Of a stretch of DNA of 64,000 bases, positions 1-7,450 are shown in pieces. Both the position numbers and the translations under genes were made by a program. The stretch is from Streptomyces sp. SID12501 (GTDB lineage Bacteria; Actinomycetota; Actinomycetes; Streptomycetales; Streptomycetaceae), in NCBI RefSeq assembly GCF_010550245.1, contig NZ_JAAGLU010000001.1:310001-374000 (forward strand). Reading direction: 5' to 3'. The notes under the pieces are model-generated. The model was given only the letters and a program-made list of their open reading frames with translations. It made no database searches and was not told the DNA's origin. How positions within the stretch are numbered: position 1 is the stretch's first letter; each line of letters begins with the position of its first letter.

Positions 1-529
1 CGACCACCGCACCGCCCACCACGGGGCCCATCGCGACGGCCAGGCCGCTCACACCCGACCACAGGCCGAGCGCCAGCCCGCGCAGCCGGTCCGGGACGGC
101 CTGTGAGAGCAGGGTCAGTGACAGTGGCATCACGGCCGCGGCGCCGAAGCCCTGCACGGTACGGAACGTGATCAGCTGCGTGCTGGTGTCGGCGAGACCG
201 CAGCCGACCGAGGCCAGCGTGAAGACGACGATGCCGATCACGAAGACGGAGCGCCGGCCGAACCGGTCGCCGAGCGCGGCCCCCGTCATCAGCAGGCAGG
301 CGAAACTGAGGACGTACGCGTTGACGAACCACTGGAGCTGCTGGGTGTCCGCCTCAAGGTCGACGGCCAGCGTGTGCAGGGCGGTCGAGACGACCAGGTT
401 GTCGAGCGCGACCATGAACATGGGCACACTGCACGCGACGATCGCGACCCACAGCGGTACACGCCGGCCGGTGGCCGGCGGCGCGACGGCCGCGTCCTCC
501 AGGACCGGGTTCTCTTCGGACAGCGTCAT
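1..529 (-). CDS. MFS transporter, DHA2/EmrB-QacA type (3' end cut by window edge)
   Basis: Only the N-terminal ~176 residues are present; the gene runs off the left edge. The protein is predicted to be a proton-driven multidrug or metabolite exporter in the plasma membrane. The reading from the ATG at 529 gives a short cytoplasmic tail, then a first helix with the DHA2-type segment MVALDNLVVSTAL, and the MFS loop-2/3 motif GDRFGRR. Several hydrophobic helices follow, including a stretch resembling motif C (GPVVGGAV). The DUF3291 gene lies immediately upstream on the same strand (about 94 bp), and the two probably share the promoter in front of that gene, opposite a MerR regulator. This arrangement suggests drug-responsive export. 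The substrate cannot be predicted. Confidence 0.88.
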   Translation of the reverse strand, partial: MTLSEENPVLEDAAVAPPATGRRVPLWVAIVACSVPMFMVALDNLVVSTALHTLAVDLEADTQQLQWFVNAYVLSFACLLMTGAALGDRFGRRSVFVIGIVVFTLASVGCGLADTSTQLITFRTVQGFGAAAVMPLSLTLLSQAVPDRLRGLALGLWSGVSGLAVAMGPVVGGAVV

Positions 530-559
530 GGCGGGGGAGTCTCCTCGGGGAGTGGATGG

Positions 560-583
560 GCCAGTGAGCCAGTGAGCCAGTGA
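560..583. repeat. Three perfect tandem copies of the 8-mer GCCAGTGA
   Basis: The octamer GCCAGTGA is repeated exactly three times between the DUF3291 gene and the exporter start, 31-54 bp ahead of the exporter ATG. No function is evident. It could be slippage-derived spacer DNA. Confidence 0.6.
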
Positions 584-623
584 TCCGGCGGTGCGGTGGT
601 GCGGCAGAAGCGGGCAGGCTGGG

Positions 624-1046
624 TCAGCCAGTCGGTGAGCCGCCGTCGGCGTCCGCGCGTTCCTGGGCGGCCAGCCGGTCGCGCGCGTCCGACCAGTCGA
701 TGGGCAGGCCCGCCGCCGGCGTCTCCCAGAAGGTGAAGACCGAGCGGTTCATCGTGGAGCGCAGGCCGGTCATGACCGACTTGTGGGGCTCGGTCCGCGC
801 GTATGTGTAGAGGGCCTCCTTGTCCTCCCAGGCCGACAGCGTCCAGAACGTGCGCTTCAGCGGCTCGGCGATCAGTGAGGCGCCGTACGCGCCGGGCGCG
901 CTCTTCACCTGCTTCCACGCGGCGAGGGACCGCACGAAGAAGCGGGGGACATCGCGCAGGGAGCGGACTTCGAGTCGGGACGCCATGACGAACGCCGTCG
1001 CGTCCGGAGCGGGCTCGTTGACGGTGGTCCAGGGCAGGGTGGGCAT
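624..1046 (-). CDS. DUF3291 domain protein
   Basis: A 140-residue soluble protein of the DUF3291 family, a ferredoxin-like alpha+beta fold related to antibiotic-biosynthesis-monooxygenase-like dimers. The family assignment rests on recognised sequence features: an N-terminal strand with FVMASRLEVRS, the WKQVKSAPG segment, and a C-terminal FWTLSAWEDKEAL...HKSVM block typical of these small stress proteins. The gene is transcribed toward the DHA2 exporter and away from a MerR regulator, and a palindrome lies just upstream of its ATG. It is therefore probably the first gene of the MerR-controlled exporter operon. The biochemical function is unknown. Confidence 0.75.
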   Translation of the reverse strand: MPTLPWTTVNEPAPDATAFVMASRLEVRSLRDVPRFFVRSLAAWKQVKSAPGAYGASLIAEPLKRTFWTLSAWEDKEALYTYARTEPHKSVMTGLRSTMNRSVFTFWETPAAGLPIDWSDARDRLAAQERADADGGSPTG

Positions 1047-1090
1047 GGCTGCGGCCTTCTTCTGAGAGGCAGGGCGGAGCAGAGGCTCTC

Positions 1091-1133
1091 TTGGATACCT
1101 CTACTATCCATGTTAGACAGTAGAGGTATCCAA
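1091..1133. promoter_or_regulatory. Palindromic operator between DUF3291 and MerR genes
   Basis: TTGGATACCTCTACT (1091-1105) is followed, after a 13-bp spacer, by its exact reverse complement AGTAGAGGTATCCAA (1119-1133). The palindrome sits in the 109-bp divergent gap, 22 bp before the MerR start and 45 bp before the DUF3291 start. MerR-family dimers bind such dyads across the promoter spacer, so this is the obvious site for autoregulation and for control of the DUF3291-exporter pair. The site is seen directly; the identity of the protein bound is inferred. Confidence 0.75.
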
Positions 1134-1155
1134 TGACCAGAGCGGAGCCCGACCA

Positions 1156-1839
1156 ATGCGCATGTCCGAGCTGAGCCGCCGCAGTGGTGCCTCCGTCACG
1201 ACGATCAAGTACTACCTCCGCGAAGGTCTCCTCCCGGCCGGCCGCCAGCTGTCGGCGACGCAGGCCGAGTACGACGACAACCACCTGCGCAGACTCAGGC
1301 TGATCCGCGCGCTGATCGGTGTACGCGGCCTGTCCGTCAGTACCACCCGGGAGGTGCTGGGCGCGCTCGCCGAGCACACCGCCGACACCCACCGCCTCCT
1401 CGGACTCACGCTCGGGGCGATCCGGCTGGCCGACGAGAACGAGGCGGACTCCCCGGAACCTGCCGAAGTCGACGCGCTGATCGAGGAGTTGGGCTGGGAC
1501 GTGCACAAGTCCGCCCCCGCCCGTGTCACGCTGGCCGACACCCTCGCCTCGCTGCGCACCCTCGGCTCACCGCTCGACCGGCGGGTGCTCCTGCCGTACG
1601 CCCGGCTGGCCGAGGAGACCGCGGTCCTCGACCTCGACCAACTGGACGGAATCGAGGACCCGTTGGAGGTCGCCGAACGAGCGCTTCTGCTCACCGTCCT
1701 GCTGGAACCCGCGCTCATGGCGCTGCGGCGCATGGCCCAGCAGAACGAGTCGGCACGGCGGCACGCGGACGGGGTGGTCGGGGTGGTCGGAGCGGATGAG
1801 GTGGACGGGGAGGACGGCGAGGACCGGGCGGACAACTGA
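1156..1839 (+). CDS. MerR-family transcriptional regulator
   Basis: A 227-residue regulator. The N-terminus MRMSELSRRSGASVTTIKYY is a canonical MerR winged helix-turn-helix. The DNA-binding domain spans about residues 1-70, followed by the dimerisation helix and a roughly 130-residue effector domain. The tail (about residues 200-227) is rich in Val, Gly, Asp and Glu and looks disordered. An alternative start at the second Met (1162) is possible. The gene is divergent from the DUF3291-exporter pair, with a perfect 15-bp-arm palindrome between them. It probably senses a compound exported by the neighbouring DHA2 pump and activates that operon. It may be unrelated to the lipid synthase cluster next door. 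Confidence 0.9.
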   Translation: MRMSELSRRSGASVTTIKYYLREGLLPAGRQLSATQAEYDDNHLRRLRLIRALIGVRGLSVSTTREVLGALAEHTADTHRLLGLTLGAIRLADENEADSPEPAEVDALIEELGWDVHKSAPARVTLADTLASLRTLGSPLDRRVLLPYARLAEETAVLDLDQLDGIEDPLEVAERALLLTVLLEPALMALRRMAQQNESARRHADGVVGVVGADEVDGEDGEDRADN

Positions 1840-1845
1840 CCCGGT

Positions 1846-3135
1846 CTACCGGCCCAGTTCGCGCAGCAACTGGGCCGCCGCCTCCTTTCCGGAGGAGAAC
1901 GCGGCCTCGTGCGAGCCGATCTGGTCGTGGTACTGCTGCTTGGAGTGGAAGTACGAACCGCACAGCTTGACCCGGGGTCCTTCGTTGACCTCGTAGACGG
2001 TCTGCTGGGCGCGGCGCATCGCCATGTCGAGGACCGGGTGCTCGTAGTGGAAGGTGCGGATGACACTGTCCTCGGCGACCGGCAGCGGGCAGTCGAGGGT
2101 GACGAAGTAGTCGGTCTCCGACTCGAAGCCGTGCAGTTTGTTCATGTAGTAGGCCACGTACGTGCGCGGCTGCCCCTCCACCGTCACCTTCCCGTAGTTC
2201 CACGCCTCCCACCGGGACCGGTCGGCCGGCATCACGGACGGATCGGTGTGCAGGATCACCGTGGAGGCGTTGTAGCGCAGCGGCGCGAGCAGATCGCGCT
2301 GGCGTTCGGTGGGGTTCTCCAGCAGGTCGCGGGTCACATCGGCGTGCGTGGCGAGCACCACGTGGTCGAAGCGCTCGGAGCCGGCCGCGGTCCGCACGGT
2401 GACCCCGTCCCCGTCCTGGTGGATCCCGGTCACCGGCTCGGACAGCCGAACCTTCGGGTCGATCGCCGCGAGCACCTTGCGGACGTACGAGATCGAACCG
2501 CCGCCCACGGTCCGCCAGTCCACGCGACGGCCGCCGAGGCCGGTCTCGTCGTGGGCCATGAAGAACGCGATCACGGTCGTGGCCGGCATCTCCCAGACCA
2601 GCTCGGCGGGCACCGACCACACCGCGCTGCACAGCAGGATGAAGTAGCCGTACCGGAACTCCTGGCTGTAGCCGCCCCGGTCGAGGTACTCGCCCATCGG
2701 CATGTCGGTGCGCTTGCGGAAGAAGTCCCGGCGGCCCTCCTCGTGGAAGCGGCGGGCCTCGCGCCAGATGGTCTGGAACTCCTCGGGATAGCGGGCGCGC
2801 ACCTCCTCCTCCGGCAGGTCCATCTCGTCGCTGCCGTACTGGACACCCTCGGTCAGGTCGAAGAAGTTGAAGCCACTGAGCAACTGCTTCGCTTCCACGC
2901 CCAGTTCGTCGAAGAAGCCACTGAGGTTGGGGTAGGCGGGGCGGTTGAAGACGACGAACGCGGTGTCGATGCCCAGGACCCGGCCCGCGTCCTCGACCTC
3001 GACGGTGTTGGCGTGGCCGCCGTAGTGGTCCTCGCGTTCGAACAGGGTGATCTCGGCGTGCTCGCGAAGGGCGTAGGCGGCGGAGAGGCCGGCGACACCA
3101 CCGCCGACGACGGCGATGCTGGGCTTGGCGGACAT
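1846..3135 (-). CDS. FAD-dependent oxidoreductase (amine-oxidase/desaturase fold, COG2907-like)
   Basis: A 429-residue flavoprotein and the last gene of the lipid synthase operon. The start at 3135 is set by a good ribosome site (AAGGAG) and by the FAD-binding Rossmann motif beginning at once (IAVVGGGVAGLSAAYAL, with an acidic FERED at the end of strand 2). The C-terminal half has ATHAD and a final substrate/FAD-binding segment. The overall type matches the COG2907 flavoproteins often found beside fatty-acid-modifying genes such as cyclopropane synthases. Here it would act on the acyl product of the Pfa synthase, for example by oxidation or desaturation; this is inference. It lies 16 bp after the phosphopantetheinyl transferase and is convergent with the MerR gene. 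Confidence 0.82.
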   Translation of the reverse strand: MSAKPSIAVVGGGVAGLSAAYALREHAEITLFEREDHYGGHANTVEVEDAGRVLGIDTAFVVFNRPAYPNLSGFFDELGVEAKQLLSGFNFFDLTEGVQYGSDEMDLPEEEVRARYPEEFQTIWREARRFHEEGRRDFFRKRTDMPMGEYLDRGGYSQEFRYGYFILLCSAVWSVPAELVWEMPATTVIAFFMAHDETGLGGRRVDWRTVGGGSISYVRKVLAAIDPKVRLSEPVTGIHQDGDGVTVRTAAGSERFDHVVLATHADVTRDLLENPTERQRDLLAPLRYNASTVILHTDPSVMPADRSRWEAWNYGKVTVEGQPRTYVAYYMNKLHGFESETDYFVTLDCPLPVAEDSVIRTFHYEHPVLDMAMRRAQQTVYEVNEGPRVKLCGSYFHSKQQYHDQIGSHEAAFSSGKEAAAQLLRELGR

Positions 3136-3151
3136 CGAGTGCTCCTTGGAG

Positions 3152-3862
3152 TCAGTTGGTGAGCGTGGTGGTGAACAGTCCGCCCGGTGTGCCCTCTTCA
3201 GCGGCAACGGCCACCACATGACCGGGGCTCGGATGGATCAGGTCGAAGTGCCAGCGCTCGCGCGCCGGTTCGGGTTCACCGGTGTCGTACAGGCGGATGT
3301 TGCCGCCGGTCAGGCCGGTGAAGGCGATCGTGGACAGATCCCGGCGCAGACCCGTGCCGAGCGCCTTGAGGTACGCCTCCTTGAGCACCCAGTAGGCGGC
3401 GACGTGCTCGGGGAGTACGGCGTCCGGGACGGCCGCCAGTTCCGCGCGCTCCCGGTCGGCGAAGAAGCGGGGGAGGTGCGCGACCGCGTCGGCGCCCGCC
3501 GGTGAGCGTTCGGCGTCCACTCCGCAGGCCCGGCCGCCGTCGGTGACCACGCAGGCGGTCAGGCCGTCGGTGTGGGAGAGGTTGAAGCGCAGCCGGTGCT
3601 CCGCTGACGGCTCGGGTTCCGGTCTGCCGTCCGAAGCGGCGTGGAAGCGCCAGGAGTCGAGCGGCAGGCCGGTACGGGAGCTGAGGGCGTGCCGGGCCAG
3701 CAGCCGGGCGGCCAGCCGGCGGCGTCGTTCGGGCGGTGCGAGGACGCGCTCGCACCGCTCACGCTCGGCCGCGTCGAGCAGGGCCGGACCGCCGGTGTGT
3801 GCGATGAACGCCTCGGCGGCCGAGTCCGGCAGCAGCCACAGATGGCGGTCGGGGTTCGGCAT
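3152..3862 (-). CDS. 4'-phosphopantetheinyl transferase, Sfp type
   Basis: A 236-residue enzyme that moves phosphopantetheine from CoA to the active serine of carrier proteins. The diagnostic motifs are visible in order: RFNLSHTDG (the conserved SH), CGVDAE (metal-binding D and E) and WVLKEAYLKALGTGL (K-E-x-x-x-K). The length is normal for Sfp enzymes. It lies in the synthase operon, 12 bp after acyl-CoA dehydrogenase 1 and 16 bp before the FAD oxidoreductase. Its natural substrates are therefore the three tandem ACPs of PfaA and the free ACP encoded at 24.5-24.8 kb. Pfa synthases need a dedicated PPTase (PfaE), and this gene fills that role. Confidence 0.93.
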   Translation of the reverse strand: MPNPDRHLWLLPDSAAEAFIAHTGGPALLDAAERERCERVLAPPERRRRLAARLLARHALSSRTGLPLDSWRFHAASDGRPEPEPSAEHRLRFNLSHTDGLTACVVTDGGRACGVDAERSPAGADAVAHLPRFFADRERAELAAVPDAVLPEHVAAYWVLKEAYLKALGTGLRRDLSTIAFTGLTGGNIRLYDTGEPEPARERWHFDLIHPSPGHVVAVAAEEGTPGGLFTTTLTN

Positions 3863-3874
3863 CCGGCCCTCCGG

Positions 3875-5665
3875 TCAGAGCCCGGCGGCGGGCAGGTCGC
3901 CGCGGTCGGCGAGCGGGAACTGCCAGTACGAGAACAGCCGGTTCTCCCGGTGCAGATGCCGCAGCACCCGCATCACGTCATCGACGACGCCGGCGTCGGT
4001 GACGGCTTCGTGGGGACGCAAGTGCCGGGATATGCGCTCCAGTTGGAGCAGGAGCAGCGCGCCGCTGGGCAGCGGGTCGTCGAGCGCGGCGGCGGAGTGG
4101 ACGTAGGTGTGCACGCAGGCGGCGGCAGCGTGCAGGAGGCAGTACTCCTTGGCCAGGTCGAAGAGTTCGGCGGACTGGCCGCACTCGCGGCCCAGCGATG
4201 CCTTGAGCGAGGTGAGGCGCTCACGCAACGAGTCGGCCCCGGCGAGGAGTTGCTCCGCCGTGTCCGCCGCCCGGGTCAGCCGGTCGCGCTCGTCACGCTT
4301 GGCCTCCCCGGCCAGCCGGCGCAGCCGGACGAGCGAGGCGGGAGCGGCGAGGAGGGCGTCGTCCCGGCCCCGGCTGTACAACTCCTGGTCCCAGGGCCGG
4401 TACAGCGGCAGCTCGCGGTCGATGCCGTAGAGAACGGCCGCGCGTTCGCCGGCCTCCTCGCGCAGTGTCCGGTCGGCGGTCGCGGCCGTGGCGAGGAGCC
4501 CGTCGAGCTGGAGGGCGATGTTCTTGAGGTTCACGACGGTGTTGCCGTCGGCGAAGTTGGCCACCGGCAGATCACGCAGCATCTTCTGGTGGATCGCGTA
4601 GTGCGGATGGTCCCGGAGATAGAAGCGTGCCCCGAGTACGACGTTGAGCTGGGCGAAGGTGCGTTCCAGAAGCGTCGGCACGAAGTACTTGACGACCGAC
4701 GACCACACGCTGGTCTGCTCCGGCACGACCTGCAGGGCCCTTACCGCGCCCAGACTGACCGCGTCGGCGACCATCAGATCCGCGAAGCACTCCACCAACT
4801 GGCGCCGGGAGTAAGGGACATCACTGACCGTTCGGCCGAAGACCGTCCGGCCCTCGGTGAAGTCGAGGGTGACCCGCAACCCTGTGTCCACCGCCGACAG
4901 GGCGATGCCGCTGATGAGGGCGCGGGCCGTCTGCGAGGTCTTGAGCGCGATCTCCAGGCCCTGCCCCTCACGGCCGAGGAGCGCGGAGTCCGGCACGAAG
5001 ACCCGGTCGAGCCGGAAACCGCTCATGTCGAGCCCGCGCAGTCCGTGCATGCGCTCGCGTGGCAGCTCGTCCACCGTCCCGGCGGGGGTCTGCCGTTTGT
5101 CGAGGACGAAGACGGAGTAACCGCCGGGACCGCCGCGAGGGTCGGTGCGGGCGTGGACGCTGAGCCCGTCGGCGACCCGGCCGTTGCCGATCAGCCACTT
5201 CTCCCCGGTGAGGAGATAGCCGCCGTCCGTCTTCTCGGCGGTCATCTCGTTGGCGAGCAGATCACTGCCGTGCCGCCGCTCGGACAGGCCCCAGGCGTAG
5301 CGGTTGCCGCGCCGGATGGAGTCCACCATCGCCCGTTTCTGCTCATCGGTGCCTGCCACCCAGGCCGGCATGAAGCTGAGGCTGGTGATGATGAACGCGG
5401 TCGCGGTCGTCGGGTCCCGGCGGGCGATCAGCCGCATCAGGTTGAAGCCGATCTCCACATCTCCCGCCTTGCCGCCCTGGGCACGGGGGAGTGAGTAGTC
5501 CAGCGCGCCCCAGCGCTGGAGAAGGTTCACGAACTCGTAGGGGTAGTCCTCGCGTTCGTCGTATTCGAGGACGCGGGCGTACGGCATGCGGCTTGCGGGG
5601 TCGTGCGGATCGCCCAGGTGGCGTTCCAGCCGCCCGGCCAGCTCAGTGAGGTCCGACTTCGGCAC
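3875..5665 (-). CDS. Acyl-CoA dehydrogenase 1 with long C-terminal extension
   Basis: A 596-residue flavoenzyme starting at GTG. It has the acyl-CoA dehydrogenase N-terminal helical, middle beta and C-terminal helical domains. The signature block is GLSERRHGSDLLANE, followed by the FAD-contacting LTGEKWLIGNG. About 180 residues follow the usual ~400-residue core, ending in a helical, His/Leu-rich segment. It resembles acyl-CoA dehydrogenase 2, encoded 15 bp upstream, in length and motifs (HGSDLLAN, LTGEKW), so the pair look like paralogues. In this operon they probably oxidise CoA- or ACP-bound acyl chains made by the Pfa synthase, introducing or moving double bonds. A beta-oxidation role is the alternative. 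Confidence 0.9.
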   Translation of the reverse strand: MPKSDLTELAGRLERHLGDPHDPASRMPYARVLEYDEREDYPYEFVNLLQRWGALDYSLPRAQGGKAGDVEIGFNLMRLIARRDPTTATAFIITSLSFMPAWVAGTDEQKRAMVDSIRRGNRYAWGLSERRHGSDLLANEMTAEKTDGGYLLTGEKWLIGNGRVADGLSVHARTDPRGGPGGYSVFVLDKRQTPAGTVDELPRERMHGLRGLDMSGFRLDRVFVPDSALLGREGQGLEIALKTSQTARALISGIALSAVDTGLRVTLDFTEGRTVFGRTVSDVPYSRRQLVECFADLMVADAVSLGAVRALQVVPEQTSVWSSVVKYFVPTLLERTFAQLNVVLGARFYLRDHPHYAIHQKMLRDLPVANFADGNTVVNLKNIALQLDGLLATAATADRTLREEAGERAAVLYGIDRELPLYRPWDQELYSRGRDDALLAAPASLVRLRRLAGEAKRDERDRLTRAADTAEQLLAGADSLRERLTSLKASLGRECGQSAELFDLAKEYCLLHAAAACVHTYVHSAAALDDPLPSGALLLLQLERISRHLRPHEAVTDAGVVDDVMRVLRHLHRENRLFSYWQFPLADRGDLPAAGL

Positions 5666-5680
5666 GGGGTCTCCAGGCGG

Positions 5681-7450
5681 TCAGTGGTCGGCGGCGGGTT
5701 CGGGATGTGGTGCGAGGTCTTGCGGATGCACGCAGAAGAGTTGGTCACGGGCGTGCAGTTCCGTGGTGATGTCCAGGGCGGGGAGGAGGGCGGGGGCCTC
5801 CCCGCGTGGGTCGGTGCCGTCCGCGCGGGCGAGGAGGTAGGCGAGGCAGGCGGTGAGCCAGCGGGTGTCGCCGGGCTCCGCGCCGAACAGGGGGCGGGTG
5901 GGGTTGGCCCACCAGAGGAGGAGACAGCAGGTGGCGGCGTGGAGGTGGGCGAAGCGGTCCGCCGCGTCGACCAGACCGGTGTCCCGGTCGGCCGTGGCGA
6001 CGTCTTCGGTCAGTTGGGTGAGGGCGGTGGTGAGGCGGGTTGTCAGGGCTGCGGTTGTTCGGTCGCCCTGGGCGGTGAGGATGGCTGCTGCCTGGGGTGC
6101 GATGTCGAACAGGGCTGTGGTGATGGGGGAGTTGCCTCGGGCTGTCAGGTCCAGGTGTTCGGGGGTGTACGGGGGGAGGGGTTCGCTCAGGTCGAAGACC
6201 TCGCGTATGCGGGAGGTGAGTTCTCGCCGTTGGGGGTTCGTTTCGTGGGCGGGTGCTGAGCCGTCGTGGCTCGCCGCGCGGTTCCTCGTGCCCCTGCTGA
6301 CGCCCAGTGTGGGTAGTTGGGCCGCGTATGCGCGCAGGTTGGCCAGGGTGCTGGTGTCCACCACTCTCACGATCGCGGCGTCCCGCTGGAGTTTCTGGAA
6401 CAGGCCGTCGCCCGGGCCCTCCGTGCGGAGTACCGAGCGGGTTGCCAGCACCGTGGCACAGCGGCGGATCAGGTCCTCGGTGTGCTCCGCGACCACATGC
6501 TTGGCGGCGCAGCCCCAGACGCTGAACACCTCCGGGAAGACATGGATGCCCCGGGCGGCGGTCAGCGCCGTGACGTCCGCCGAGAGGAGCGCGGCCGAAG
6601 CGACCGCCAACTCCCTTCTGGGATAAGCCGATTCGCGTACCGTCGTGCGGCCCACATGGCGTGCCGACGCGAAGTCCAGGGTCAGCCGCAGGGCCGTGTC
6701 CGCGCAGCCGAGACTGCCGGCCATGCTCATCACCCGGACCACCTGCTGGGCCTTCATGACGGACTCCAGGGCTTGGCCCTCGCGGCCCACCAACGCTTCG
6801 CCGGGGACCGGGAGACGGTCGAAGCGGAGGTGGGCGAAGTCGATGCCGCGCATGCCCGAGGTGGGAACGGCCGGGCCGCGCTCGACGTCTGCGGACAGGT
6901 CGAGCAGCACCGCCGTGAAGGCGCCCGGCCCCCGCCCGCCCGTGCGCGCCACCAGGTACAGCGCCTCGCAGCGGCGGCCGAGGCCCACCATCCACTTCTC
7001 GCCCGTCAACTCCCAGCCGTCCAGCGCCGGTTCGAGGCGGACGGTGTTGGCCAGCAGGTCGCTTCCGTGGTCGGCCTCCGACAGGGCGAAGCCCACCGCG
7101 CCGCCCCTGCCGAGGATCTCCGCCACGTGTTTCTGCTGCTCCGGCGAGCCGTGCAGCGCCAGACAGGTCGCCGCGGTGATGCCGAACATGGTGCCCGGCA
7201 TGATGTTCAGGTCCCGGCGGGCGGCGGTGCGGACCACCACCATGCTGTGCTCGAAGGACTCGAACCGGCCGCCCCATTCCGCGGGCAGATAGTTGAGGTG
7301 GAAGCCGGCCTCGCGCAGCGCCGCGCACAACTCCTCCGGGAACGCGTCCTGTTCGTCCCGGCGGACGGCTGCCGCGAATCCGTACGGATTGTCCGCGTCG
7401 TACGGATCGCCCAGCAGGCGCTCGATCTCCCCGGCGGTCGGCGCACTCAT
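5681..7450 (-). CDS. Acyl-CoA dehydrogenase 2 with long C-terminal extension and repeat-derived linker
   Basis: A 589-residue acyl-CoA dehydrogenase. The ATG at 7450 overlaps the PfaD stop codon (ATGA), so translation is probably coupled. The motifs are ALSEADHGSDLLANT and LTGEKWMVGLG. The core covers about residues 1-390. A linker near residues 385-405 (SRGTRNRAASHDGSAPAHET) is encoded by DNA that matches a short interspersed repeat common in Streptomyces intergenic DNA. It separates the core from a C-terminal helical domain that has more ACA/ACC/CTC-rich codons. The paralogue follows after 15 bp. Being coupled to the enoyl reductase gene suggests a direct role in adjusting unsaturation of the synthase product. 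Confidence 0.88.
   Translation of the reverse strand: MSAPTAGEIERLLGDPYDADNPYGFAAAVRRDEQDAFPEELCAALREAGFHLNYLPAEWGGRFESFEHSMVVVRTAARRDLNIMPGTMFGITAATCLALHGSPEQQKHVAEILGRGGAVGFALSEADHGSDLLANTVRLEPALDGWELTGEKWMVGLGRRCEALYLVARTGGRGPGAFTAVLLDLSADVERGPAVPTSGMRGIDFAHLRFDRLPVPGEALVGREGQALESVMKAQQVVRVMSMAGSLGCADTALRLTLDFASARHVGRTTVRESAYPRRELAVASAALLSADVTALTAARGIHVFPEVFSVWGCAAKHVVAEHTEDLIRRCATVLATRSVLRTEGPGDGLFQKLQRDAAIVRVVDTSTLANLRAYAAQLPTLGVSRGTRNRAASHDGSAPAHETNPQRRELTSRIREVFDLSEPLPPYTPEHLDLTARGNSPITTALFDIAPQAAAILTAQGDRTTAALTTRLTTALTQLTEDVATADRDTGLVDAADRFAHLHAATCCLLLWWANPTRPLFGAEPGDTRWLTACLAYLLARADGTDPRGEAPALLPALDITTELHARDQLFCVHPQDLAPHPEPAADH
6236..6300 (-). repeat. Streptomyces short interspersed repeat copy inside the acyl-CoA dehydrogenase 2 gene
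   Basis: Read on the minus strand, this stretch contains GGGGCACGAGGAACCGCGCG followed closely by GAGCCACGACGG. This is a variant of the intergenic element whose second copy (GGGGCGCGGGGAAGTGCGCG) lies at 36.86 kb in this window. Here it is translated in frame as a hydrophilic linker. The similarity is seen directly; the wide distribution of the element in Streptomyces is from general knowledge. Confidence 0.6.

Noticed and set aside
3641..5494. 617-codon plus-strand frame opposite the PPTase and acyl-CoA dehydrogenase 1
   Set aside because: It crosses a gene boundary on the other strand and has no domain.
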